Shown one piece after another: positions 52,763 to 61,250 of a DNA stretch of 64,000 nt (its first letter is position 1; each line of letters begins with the position of its first letter). Origin of the DNA: an uncultured Bacteroidales bacterium (GTDB taxonomy: Bacteria; Bacteroidota; Bacteroidia; Bacteroidales; Bacteroidaceae); assembly GCA_902781515.1 (NCBI GenBank), contig CACZJU010000003.1:1-64000 (forward strand). The letters run 5' to 3'. The position numbers were made by a program, and so were the translations under genes. Under the pieces are notes generated by a model. That model made no database searches and was not told the DNA's origin. It saw nothing but the letters and a program-made list of their open reading frames with translations.

Positions 52763-52914
52763 ATTACTTAATCACAACCGCCTTGCCATTGCGGATGTAA
52801 ACTCCCTTATTCAATTTGACAATTTGACCATTTACAATCTTACGACCTGACAAGTCGTACACCTCATTCTCTGAATTTCTCATTTTCTCATTTTCAATTT
52901 CTCCGATTCCATCG
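52763..52914. repeat. C-terminal tail repeat, copy 2
   Basis: About 152 bp almost identical to 24371-24521 and ending an unrelated protein. Encodes the GEIENEKMRNSENE linker and the VYDLSGRKI...KGVYIRNG tail. Confidence 0.85.
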
Positions 52915-55280
52915 GTATAACCGGAGAAACCGAGAACAATTTTCTCAGGCGCGATATTCTCAGCAAGCTTGAAATATGCACGGCAGGAAGTGAGGGAGGT
53001 CCGCTTGGTGGGCTGAACAGGATTGCCTTTGGTATCGAGATAGATAATGCTGGCGTCGTTGGCATCGAACGATACGGGCGAGAAACTGCCAATCATGGAA
53101 ACGCTACCGTCTGTTGCATCAATCTTACTAGTCTCGATGACGGGATATACATTCTTAAATACAGGACCAATAGTATTATCACCGCTCTCCCACTTTATGA
53201 GATAGGGACGACCGGCAACAATCTTCGTGGCATCCTTAAAGAAGAGGTAGAGGGTATTGCCCTCGATACCAGTGTAATGAGTATCGTACTCGCCCAATAC
53301 ATCCAGTTCCTTCAGTATTGCCCCCTCGAACGGAGTGCCAGTAAGGTCGTCGACATTGAAGGGCAGGCACAGAGGACGCCATACATCGTTGTGGAGAAAA
53401 GCAAAGGAACGAAGTGTGATATCAGATATTGCTCCAAGAGCATTTGTAAGAGTCTTTTCGTTGCTGTCGTACTCGGAAAGCGATACTGCCAAAGGAGCAA
53501 TTCCTGACGAGTATGAGCAACGAATCTTGGAAACCGTAGGCTTGTGGTCGCCCAGAGGAGTCTCGTTGTCCGTTCCCTCCATATTGCCATAGGTGTAGTC
53601 CTGCTCGATGAGGAACGACATAGGCTGGAGTTGTACTGAGTACGCGGTAGAGGGGTTGATGTATATGATTTTATCCACAATCTCATAGCGCGAATAGTCG
53701 GTTGGGTCTGAACCATCAGTCATGTTTTCCATATCCGTAGTTGGATATACTCCGTTGCGACCGAACTCTACCCATGCATCGCCCATAGAGAAATCGGACG
53801 ACAGGCGATTCATGAAGTTGGAGATAATGTCCTCGCGAGTCCAACGGCTGTTGGTGTCACCAATGACGAGCTTGGGTTTGCTGTGGTCAGAATTGTTGAT
53901 AGCATCGCAAAGCTGACGCCACTGTGCCTCGCGCGACCAAGTAGCATTAGTGTCGCCAGCATCCATGTGGAGGATATAGGCATCGATATCTACAGCATCG
54001 TCAACCCTGAGATCGTAGTGGCGGAATCCTTTTTTGACATACTGGTTACCATCCGTATCCTCAGTGGTGTCCCACTTTGTCCAGCTCTCGTTGGTGGCTG
54101 CAATCTTGCCATTCTTCCAAATGAGATTCAAACCATCGGTGTCAACACGAATCTTTCCCTGTATCAACTTCCAATAATCAAGATCTTGGGCAATTAACCT
54201 AGCACGGATGCTTCCGCTACTATAGTTGTCCCAGAGCGATGACATCAGGGCGTTGTTGTAGTTGAAGTCCTCGGAGCAGCCAATGATGTCGTAGTTCTTT
54301 CCGGCAAGATACTGACTGATTTTCAGCGTCCCATCCTGACCAGGACCGTCTTCGTTTAGGTTTATAGAACCAAATATTCCAAAATCTAATTTATTGGGCA
54401 GTCCGTCAACATTCAGGGCACAAGCCGTGAAGGTGTTGGTTGCCATTGTGTTAGCCGACGCGAGACGTACTGTAGTATTCTTGCTTGATGTGCGCAGATA
54501 AACATTATGTCCTGCCAGCTTAATCTGTCTTTCCGCATCCAATATATTCGCTTCGCTATCCAACAAATCAGCATCAAACGTGTATTGCAGTCCCGTCAGA
54601 TTACCTACAACCCAGTAGTCGCCAGGATAGGGCAAAGTGTACTTATACCACTTTTCTGTCGAGAGTATTGTCTTGTCGTCGTTGGGCAGTTTCACTGCCT
54701 GTTCGCCAATCGTCTGCTCGCGGCTTAACTTCACATTATCGAGCTTGAAGAAAGTCTGTGTCTCGCCCTCACGGCCTGCCTCCCACCAACGGCCAGTACT
54801 GCCACAGCGGATTGTAAGCTGACGTTCGCTGCCGATACGTACCACCAACGATACGGGTATGCCCACTTGATCGCCCTGACCATCAACGTTGACCGCAACA
54901 TCATTACCAGAGAAAGTAACAACACGTCCCTCCCATGTAGCAACAACTGCCGACAGCACATATATGCCACTTGGCAGGTTGGTAATGGTCTGGCTGACAG
55001 CCAGTTCCTCTGCCCACCACTGATAGGCATTCATGAGATAGCCGCCATCCTTGTTCGACATATCATAATCGCCACGCGTACGGAACTCGTCGTTGCCATT
55101 CTGGTCTTTGCCGATAAGTTCCCATCCTGTTTCATCACCCGTTTCGAACGAGGGATTAGTAATGTAATACGTCATATCGGTGCTCTTTGCCTTCTTGGGA
55201 GCATCGTAACCGGCAGCAAAGAGGTTCGTGACTGATACTAACATCAAAAACAATGAAAGAAAGTGGCGAAAAGTCTTCAT
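52764..55280 (-). CDS. Secreted endonuclease/exonuclease/phosphatase-fold protein with sorting tail
   Basis: 838 residues from ATG at 55280 (an in-frame ATG at 55322 would give no signal peptide ahead of MKTFRHFLSLFLMLVSVTNLFA). N-terminal galactose-binding-like domain (NPSFETGDETGWELIG to about residue 180). Then an EEP (DNase I-like) domain at about 285-585: IIGCSEDFNYNNAL, DAYILHMDAGDTNATW, LVIGDTNSRWTRED, VDKIIYIN and LGDHKPTVSK (the final Asp-His pair). A pre-tail domain (VWRPLCLPFNVDDL) and the tail close it. Hydrolase of a phosphodiester or phosphomonoester on the cell surface (inference). Convergent with GH43. Confidence 0.82.
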   Translation of the reverse strand: MKTFRHFLSLFLMLVSVTNLFAAGYDAPKKAKSTDMTYYITNPSFETGDETGWELIGKDQNGNDEFRTRGDYDMSNKDGGYLMNAYQWWAEELAVSQTITNLPSGIYVLSAVVATWEGRVVTFSGNDVAVNVDGQGDQVGIPVSLVVRIGSERQLTIRCGSTGRWWEAGREGETQTFFKLDNVKLSREQTIGEQAVKLPNDDKTILSTEKWYKYTLPYPGDYWVVGNLTGLQYTFDADLLDSEANILDAERQIKLAGHNVYLRTSSKNTTVRLASANTMATNTFTACALNVDGLPNKLDFGIFGSINLNEDGPGQDGTLKISQYLAGKNYDIIGCSEDFNYNNALMSSLWDNYSSGSIRARLIAQDLDYWKLIQGKIRVDTDGLNLIWKNGKIAATNESWTKWDTTEDTDGNQYVKKGFRHYDLRVDDAVDIDAYILHMDAGDTNATWSREAQWRQLCDAINNSDHSKPKLVIGDTNSRWTREDIISNFMNRLSSDFSMGDAWVEFGRNGVYPTTDMENMTDGSDPTDYSRYEIVDKIIYINPSTAYSVQLQPMSFLIEQDYTYGNMEGTDNETPLGDHKPTVSKIRCSYSSGIAPLAVSLSEYDSNEKTLTNALGAISDITLRSFAFLHNDVWRPLCLPFNVDDLTGTPFEGAILKELDVLGEYDTHYTGIEGNTLYLFFKDATKIVAGRPYLIKWESGDNTIGPVFKNVYPVIETSKIDATDGSVSMIGSFSPVSFDANDASIIYLDTKGNPVQPTKRTSLTSCRAYFKLAENIAPEKIVLGFSGYTDGIGEIENEKMRNSENEVYDLSGRKIVNGQIVKLNKGVYIRNGKAVVIK

Positions 55281-55309
55281 GTGCGATACATTAATTATAT
55301 TATTTGCGG

Positions 55310-55317
55310 CAAAAATA
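55310..55317 (-). promoter_or_regulatory. -7 promoter box of the EEP-domain gene
   Basis: Minus-strand TATTTTTG, 29 bp before the ATG at 55280. No -33 element seen. Confidence 0.45.
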
Positions 55318-55335
55318 CTCAAAAATATTTATATA

Positions 55336-55367
55336 TTTGGCACTTCACTCGTTTTTTTGTAAGTTTG
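55336..55367 (+). promoter_or_regulatory. Promoter of the sirtuin gene
   Basis: TTTG at 55336-55339, 20-bp gap, TAAGTTTG at 55360-55367, 22 bp before the ATG at 55390. Confidence 0.7.
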
Positions 55368-55389
55368 CACGCAATAATAGCCGAATGAT

Positions 55390-56088
55390 ATGAAAAAGCT
55401 GGTTGTACTGACAGGTGCTGGCATGAGTGCCGAAAGCGGCATCAGCACTTTCCGCGACAGCGGAGGCTTGTGGGACACCTACAACGTTGAAGACGTGGCA
55501 ACACCAGAGGGTTGGGCACGCAATCCACAACTCGTGACAGAGTTCTACAACACCAGACGACGCGAGTTGCAGAACGTGGAACCCTGCAAGGGACACAAAC
55601 TGTTGGCAGAACTGGAAAAGGACTTCGACGTGCAGATAATCACCCAAAACGTTGACAACCTGCACGAGCGCGCCGGTTCCACGAAGGTATGCCACTTGCA
55701 TGGAGAACTGATGAAAGTGTGCAGCAGTTACGACCCCAATAATCCCCGTTTCATCGAAACTCTTTCACCCGAAAACTGCGAGGTGAAGATTGGCGACAGG
55801 GCAAAGGACGGCAGTCAGTTGCGCCCATTCATCGTATGGTTTGGCGAAGCGGTGCCCAACATTGAGGCGGCAGCGGAAATGTCATCGAAGGCTGACATCT
55901 ACCTTATCATTGGCACCAGTCTGAATGTTTACCCTGCCGCAGGACTCATTCACTATGTGCCAGAAGGCTGTCCGATATACCTCATCGACCCCAAACCTGT
56001 GCAGTGGAACTCTCTTCTGCCTGTTCACCATATCATGAAGGGTGCAAGCGAGGGAATGGAAGAGTTCATACAGAAAATTAAAAATTAA
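55390..56088 (+). CDS. Sirtuin-family NAD-dependent deacylase
   Basis: 232 residues. Sir2 motifs: VVLTGAGMSAESGISTFRDS, ITQNVDNLHERAGS, the catalytic histidine in HLHGEL, IVWFGEAVP and IIGTSLNVYPA. The two CxxC zinc ribbons usual in Sir2 are not found: only a lone VCSSYD-type stretch follows the His. FYNTRR has the Tyr and Arg arrangement typical of class III (desuccinylase-type) sirtuins. The 3' end is coded by 7-bp repeats (56074-56108), giving the KIKN end. Confidence 0.92.
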   Translation: MKKLVVLTGAGMSAESGISTFRDSGGLWDTYNVEDVATPEGWARNPQLVTEFYNTRRRELQNVEPCKGHKLLAELEKDFDVQIITQNVDNLHERAGSTKVCHLHGELMKVCSSYDPNNPRFIETLSPENCEVKIGDRAKDGSQLRPFIVWFGEAVPNIEAAAEMSSKADIYLIIGTSLNVYPAAGLIHYVPEGCPIYLIDPKPVQWNSLLPVHHIMKGASEGMEEFIQKIKN

Positions 56089-56108
56089 GAATTAAGAGTT
56101 AAGAATTA
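56074..56108. repeat. 7-bp micro-tandem repeat at the sirtuin stop
   Basis: AAAATTA, AAAATTA, AGAATTA, AGAGTTA, AGAATTA; the sirtuin stop codon lies inside the second and third units. Confidence 0.8.
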
Positions 56109-56121
56109 AGAAAAAAATATC

Positions 56122-59100
56122 ATGAGAAGAATCGCGCTGGCAGCATTTGCCATTTTTTCAATTTTCAATCTTCAATCTTCAATTTGCTTTGCGCAGACCA
56201 ACGTGACGACGAAGTACATCGAAAACCCCAACTTCGAAGCACGCTTTGCAGGATGGGATAACGCCGGTAGCTTTACGTTCAATACCTCGAAGAACTTTGC
56301 CGGACAAGACGGTATGGTATTCATGGAGAAGTGGGTTTCGAAAGGCAACAGTCTTGGCACGAACACTGGCATGAAGCAGACTCTCGTGGGACTGCCAGCA
56401 GGAACATACACCCTGACCGTCAACGCCCAGAACATACAGCAATCAAGCGAGGTTGCACAAACGGGAGCCTTCATCTTTGCAGGTGACGAACAGACCGAAG
56501 TATCGGCCTACGGACAATACAGCGTTGTATTCACCGTGCTAACTGGTCAGACAGTGATTGGATTTAAGTTGAAGACATGTACTGGAAACTGGGCATGTAT
56601 CGATAACTTCAAACTCTATTCTAATGGAATAGTAAAGGACAGCGTGAATCTCGAACTGCAGAAGCTCATCACAGAGGCTGAAGGCGTGATTGGCGACGGA
56701 GTTACAGCTCCAGCGTTGCAGACTGCCATCGACGACGCAAAAGCCCTGCTGACTGCCGAGGGCGACTATCAGGCAGTGGCAAAGGCATTGGAAAGCGCCA
56801 CTCTGAACTATCGCGTGCAGAACGCCACAGGCACTGCCCCCACAGTCACCACCAATGAATTCATTGCTGCAGGTTCCACAATAGCACTGGGTCGTCTGAC
56901 CGTAAAAGGCACTGCCAGCGAACGTGGTTTCTGCTGGAGCACTGAGCCCGAACCAACTGTCCTCGACAACCGTTCCACCCGCTACTTCTCGAACAATGGC
57001 AACATCTACGTGATGGAGCACATGCAGCCTGCCACCATCTATTACGTTCGTGCCTATGCCATGACCAAGGACTATAAGGTTGGTTATGGTGAAGTGGTGA
57101 AGATGGCTACGCTGCCCAAGGGAAGTGTATCTACATCCTACGAAGACTATAACGGTGGCACAGAGCAGGAGGACTTCCGCATTGAATCCGCTGTGAACGA
57201 GTGTAAGTGGATGTATAACAACCTGACAAACATCCGCGACTTCAACTTACGGGTACACTACGTACCAGGCTCTGGAGCAGGCGGCGGTACGGCAGAATGT
57301 AGCTATGGCGGTTGGATGAACGTAAGTCAAACCACTTCATACCAACAAACTGGTACTATCCTGCATGAAACCAATCATGGTGTGGGTGTAGGAACCACTG
57401 GCGAGTGGTACAACAACTCCAACCTGCGTGCAGAAACCAGTCGTGGAATCTGGCTCGGTCCGCGTGCCAACCAGATGATACGCTTCTTGGAGAACAACAA
57501 CGCTATTTCCGTAACTGGCGACAATACTCACATGTGGGGAACTCCGACCGACCAAGTGAAGTTGGCATACGGCATCAATGGTGCGCACGAAGATGCCTAC
57601 AATCCTGAAAATACATTGTTGTATTACAGCAACATTCTTATCACGCACGCCCTGCATCAGGACGGACTGATTTGCACCTCCAATGTGGGCTTTGCCACTC
57701 CGGCATACGTGTTCAGACAGGATGACAACCAGAAGTATTACATCAAGAATGACGAAGCGGAGTCAACAGGCTATCTGACAATGTCCAGCACAGGTGCACT
57801 GTCAATCAGCACATACGATGCCACCAACGACGATATGTTTGCATGGAACATAACCTACGACCCCAAGACTTCGTACTACATTTTCCGTAATGTCGGCACA
57901 GGACGCTACCTGACATACAGCAGCGGATTCAAGGGCGTAACTCGCACCACGCCCGCATCAACCGACAAGTTCCACCTGCTGCCTGCACGCGCAGCAACAA
58001 AAATGGGCGACTATAATGGCACTGGATATTGGATTGTCTATAACAAGGGAACAAATACCCTGAAACAGAACGGTGCAAAGGCTGCCTCTGCATCCCTCGA
58101 CTTCTCCAACGCTACCACAAACCAGCGCTGGCTGTTCCTGACCGAAGCCGAAAGAAGTGCATACGATACTGCTGCAACCCCCGTAGTGATGCCACAACTG
58201 GAGAAAACGCTTACTGAAGCCAGTGCCATGCTTGACACACCACATAAGGCACAGAAAGAGGGAGGCGACATTACAGCCATCGACAGTGAACTCGGAAACC
58301 TCATCACCACCATCACAGAAGCCAAGAGTGCATACACCACACCAGGCGAGGTGATTACGGCTGCCGACCAACTGAAGGCTGGAATGCTGACTTTCATTGG
58401 CGAAGTGAATGCTACTGACATGAGTAAGCCCTTCGACATCACATTCGCTCTCAACAATCCAGGACTCGACGGAACAAACGGATGGAGCACCGCTGCCACC
58501 AACAACTACTCGTGCGGCGAGTTCTTCGAGCAGACCTTCGACTTCAATCAAAGTACAGCCGAAAAGATGCCCATCGGCACCTTTGAACTGCGTGTACAGG
58601 CCTTCCAGCGTCCAGGCACAGCAGCAAACACCTACAATGCTTTTGTTGTCGAGGAAAAGGACAGTGTGAATGCATTCATATATATAAAGAGCGCCACCAA
58701 CAAGCAACTGATAAAGAACATCTGGGCCGATGCTCAGTCTAAAGCACTGGGTGGAGCCACCTACAACAAAAGCGGCAAGTACATCCCCAACAATATGCTG
58801 GCAGCCAGCAAGTGGTTCGATGCCGGATGGTATGAAAACAGCGTCATGGTCACCCAAACCAGCAAGGCTACGCTGAAGGTGGGCATAAAGGCCACAAAAG
58901 CTCCGACATCCTATTGGACCTGCTTCGACAACTTCCGCCTCTACTACTACGGCAACGTCAGTCAGGACGATATCACAGGCATTGAGGAAATGAGAGTTTC
59001 AGAAAATGAGAAAATGAGAAATGAGGTGTATGACCTGTCAGGTCGTCGTGTCCTCTCACCTCTCACCTCTCACCCCTCACCTCTAAAAAAGGGCCTATAT

Positions 59101-59133
59101 ATCGTAAATGGTAAAAAAGTCCTCATCAAATAA
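56122..59133 (+). CDS. Secreted HExxH (zincin-like) protein with sorting tail
   Basis: 1003 residues. Signal peptide ends SICFAQ; part of it is coded by 7-bp repeats (56157-56184). Domains: galactose-binding-like (about 30-170), a FIVAR-like helix pair (LQKLITEAEGVIGDG... QTAIDDAKALL), an Ig-like domain (FIAAGSTIALGRLTVKG) and a central alpha/beta part with TILHETNHGVGVG (His 415 on), the metal-binding HExxH with GxG after it. Then a RICIN-like stretch (QKYYIKNDEAESTGYLTMSS), FIVAR and galactose-binding-like repeats, and the tail VYDLSGRRVL...KGLYIVNG. The third zinc ligand is not assigned, so peptidase activity is inferred. Confidence 0.78.
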   Translation: MRRIALAAFAIFSIFNLQSSICFAQTNVTTKYIENPNFEARFAGWDNAGSFTFNTSKNFAGQDGMVFMEKWVSKGNSLGTNTGMKQTLVGLPAGTYTLTVNAQNIQQSSEVAQTGAFIFAGDEQTEVSAYGQYSVVFTVLTGQTVIGFKLKTCTGNWACIDNFKLYSNGIVKDSVNLELQKLITEAEGVIGDGVTAPALQTAIDDAKALLTAEGDYQAVAKALESATLNYRVQNATGTAPTVTTNEFIAAGSTIALGRLTVKGTASERGFCWSTEPEPTVLDNRSTRYFSNNGNIYVMEHMQPATIYYVRAYAMTKDYKVGYGEVVKMATLPKGSVSTSYEDYNGGTEQEDFRIESAVNECKWMYNNLTNIRDFNLRVHYVPGSGAGGGTAECSYGGWMNVSQTTSYQQTGTILHETNHGVGVGTTGEWYNNSNLRAETSRGIWLGPRANQMIRFLENNNAISVTGDNTHMWGTPTDQVKLAYGINGAHEDAYNPENTLLYYSNILITHALHQDGLICTSNVGFATPAYVFRQDDNQKYYIKNDEAESTGYLTMSSTGALSISTYDATNDDMFAWNITYDPKTSYYIFRNVGTGRYLTYSSGFKGVTRTTPASTDKFHLLPARAATKMGDYNGTGYWIVYNKGTNTLKQNGAKAASASLDFSNATTNQRWLFLTEAERSAYDTAATPVVMPQLEKTLTEASAMLDTPHKAQKEGGDITAIDSELGNLITTITEAKSAYTTPGEVITAADQLKAGMLTFIGEVNATDMSKPFDITFALNNPGLDGTNGWSTAATNNYSCGEFFEQTFDFNQSTAEKMPIGTFELRVQAFQRPGTAANTYNAFVVEEKDSVNAFIYIKSATNKQLIKNIWADAQSKALGGATYNKSGKYIPNNMLAASKWFDAGWYENSVMVTQTSKATLKVGIKATKAPTSYWTCFDNFRLYYYGNVSQDDITGIEEMRVSENEKMRNEVYDLSGRRVLSPLTSHPSPLKKGLYIVNGKKVLIK
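56157..56184. repeat. 7-bp micro-tandem repeat in a signal peptide
   Basis: TTCAATT, TTCAATC, TTCAATC, TTCAATT, in frame in the IFSIFNLQSSIC part of the signal peptide. Confidence 0.85.
59052..59086. repeat. 7-bp micro-tandem repeat in the tail linker
   Basis: CCTCTCA three times, CCCCTCA and CCTCTAA, encoding the LSPLTSHPSPLK linker in the tail. Confidence 0.8.
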
Positions 59134-59155
59134 TCCTTAACCCTTAACCAATTCA

Positions 59156-60814
59156 ATGGCCAACATCATAAAGATTCGCTGCAAGAACACGGGTAAGACA
59201 TTCCCAATGCCACTGGGATGCACCGTTAATGAAGTTTACGAACATTCAGGACTGGAAATGAAATTCGGACCTGTGTGCGCAAGCATAAACAACAAGGTGC
59301 AGGGCATGAACTACCGCTTCTACAACAGCAAGGACGTAGAGCTGCTCGATTTGACCAGCATCAATGGAATGCGCACCTACACCCACACCCTGTTCTTCGT
59401 GCTGGTGAAATCCGTTGAGGACATTTTCCCCCAAGGACGCCTCATCATAGGTGCACCCGTATGTCGCGGCTTCTACTGCGAGCTATACATCGGTCGTCCC
59501 ATAGAGGCAGACGATGTGGCACAGTTGCGCCAGCGCATGCAGCAGATCATTGATGACGATATGCCCATCCACCGCATCCAATGTCCCATCGAGGAAGCCA
59601 TACAGATATTCCGTCAGCGCGGCATGGAGAGCAAGGCTCAGCTGTTGGAAAGTCAGGGCAATCTCTATGCCTACTACTACCAGCTTGGCGACACCATCGA
59701 TTTCTTCTACAGTTGTCTGCTCACAAGTACTGGCAAACTCAACCTCTTCGACCTCGTACCGCTCGACGAGGGTATGCTACTGCGTGTTCCATCGCGCAAG
59801 AATCCTGCCGAGCTCGAAGCCATAGAGCCACAGGAAAAGAAACTGGGAGTGTTCCGCGAATACCACCGCTGGCGTCACATCATGGGTGTTCGCAATGCCG
59901 GTGAGGTAAACGCCGCCATACGTTCCGGACATATGTCGGAACTCATCAACGTGGCAGAGGCTCTGCAGGAGCGCAAACTCAACAAAATCACCGATGAAAT
60001 CGTTGAACGAAAGTCGAAACTGGTGCTGATAGCAGGTCCCAGCAGTAGTGGTAAGACCACCACCAGCAAGCGCATAGCCATACAGCTCATGGCGTGCGGA
60101 CTTCATCCCCATACCCTCAGCACCGACAACTACTTCGTGAATCGTGTTGACAGTCCCAAGGATGAGAACGGTGAATACGACTTCGAACACATCGATGCAC
60201 TGGACACAGCCTTCTTCAACAAGCAGATGAACCAGCTTCTCGATGGCGAAGAGGTGGAACTGCCACGCTACGACTTCGTGAGCGGTGAGCGTAAGTTCGA
60301 AGGCAAGAAACTCAAGATTGGTCCCGACGATGTCATCATTCTTGAAGGCAACCATGCCCTCAACCCCATCCTGTCGAAACAGATTCCAGAATCACAGAAA
60401 TACCGCATCTACGTGTCGGCACTCACCACCATAGCCCTCGACGACCATAACTTCGTGCCCACCGAGGACATCCGACTGCTGCGCCGACTGCTGCGCGACT
60501 GTCGCTATCGTGGTTACACGGCGCAGGACACCATCAAGCGCTATCCCTCCGTGACACGAGGCGAGGAACGTTGGATTATGCCCTTCCAGGAGTCTGCCGA
60601 TGCCACCTTCAACTCGGCTCTGCTCTACGAGCTCAACGTCATTCGCGAACAGGTGATGCCAATTCTGGAACAGGTTGACGAACGCGAGGAGGAATACAGC
60701 GAGGCAAGTCGCCTGCGCAAGTTCCTGCGCTACTTCATTCCCGTTCCTGCACGTCAGGTTCCGCCAACATCACTGCTGCGCGAATTCTCTGGTGGCAGTT
60801 CCTTTAAATATTAA
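59156..60814 (+). CDS. Uridine-kinase-like nucleoside kinase with TGS domain
   Basis: 552 residues. An N-terminal TGS-like domain (IIKIRCKNTGKTFPMPLGCT) and a threonyl-tRNA-synthetase-like second domain (about 70-230) precede a kinase domain with P-loop GPSSSGKTTTSKR at about 292 and STDNYFVNR and DFEHIDALD further on, as in uridine kinases. The TGS plus uridine-kinase fusion is common in Bacteroidota. Phosphorylates nucleosides, probably uridine or cytidine (inference). Followed by a Fur-like gene 4 bp after the stop. Confidence 0.85.
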   Translation: MANIIKIRCKNTGKTFPMPLGCTVNEVYEHSGLEMKFGPVCASINNKVQGMNYRFYNSKDVELLDLTSINGMRTYTHTLFFVLVKSVEDIFPQGRLIIGAPVCRGFYCELYIGRPIEADDVAQLRQRMQQIIDDDMPIHRIQCPIEEAIQIFRQRGMESKAQLLESQGNLYAYYYQLGDTIDFFYSCLLTSTGKLNLFDLVPLDEGMLLRVPSRKNPAELEAIEPQEKKLGVFREYHRWRHIMGVRNAGEVNAAIRSGHMSELINVAEALQERKLNKITDEIVERKSKLVLIAGPSSSGKTTTSKRIAIQLMACGLHPHTLSTDNYFVNRVDSPKDENGEYDFEHIDALDTAFFNKQMNQLLDGEEVELPRYDFVSGERKFEGKKLKIGPDDVIILEGNHALNPILSKQIPESQKYRIYVSALTTIALDDHNFVPTEDIRLLRRLLRDCRYRGYTAQDTIKRYPSVTRGEERWIMPFQESADATFNSALLYELNVIREQVMPILEQVDEREEEYSEASRLRKFLRYFIPVPARQVPPTSLLREFSGGSSFKY

Positions 60815-60818
60815 ACTA

Positions 60819-61250
60819 ATGACGAATAGGGAGATTGAGGAGAGGCTGGAGCATCGTGGCGTGAAGCTCACTGCCATGAGGCTATTGGTGTACGTAGAAC
60901 TGGAGAAGGCCCGTCGTCCGTTGTCGCTTCGCGAACTCGAGGACCGAATGCCTACTGCCGAACGCAGCACCATCTTCCGTGCCCTCACACTCCTGCTCCA
61001 GCACCATCTTGTCCACGACATCGAGGACGGCAGCGGTTCCCTGCGCTACGAAATCTGCACCAGCGACGACCATCACGAACACGACGACCGCCACATCCAC
61101 TTCTACTGCGAACACTGCCACCGCACATACTGCCTGCACAACACACGAATCCCCCAGGTCGATTTGCCCGAGGGATTCCAAATGACTTCAATAAATTACA
61201 TGGTAAAGGGCCTCTGCCCCACCTGCGCCTCACACGCGGATGCCCTTTAG
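60819..61250 (+). CDS. Fur-family transcriptional regulator
   Basis: 143 residues from ATG at 60819. An ATG at 60675 lies in another frame's territory inside the kinase gene and is not supported. Winged helix (IEERLEHRGVKLTAMRLLV, then STIFRALTLLLQHHLV), a histidine-rich loop (DDHHEHDDRHIHFYC), and two structural-zinc CxxC pairs: CEHC at about 97-100 and CPTC near 133-136. Iron or zinc sensing, not decided. Its last 21 bp overlap the 3' end of convergent miaB. Confidence 0.9.
   Translation: MTNREIEERLEHRGVKLTAMRLLVYVELEKARRPLSLRELEDRMPTAERSTIFRALTLLLQHHLVHDIEDGSGSLRYEICTSDDHHEHDDRHIHFYCEHCHRTYCLHNTRIPQVDLPEGFQMTSINYMVKGLCPTCASHADAL

Noticed and set aside
60675-60818. Longer N-terminus for the Fur-like protein
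   Set aside because: This stretch lies within the kinase coding region in another frame and is unlike the family; ATG 60819 follows the kinase stop.
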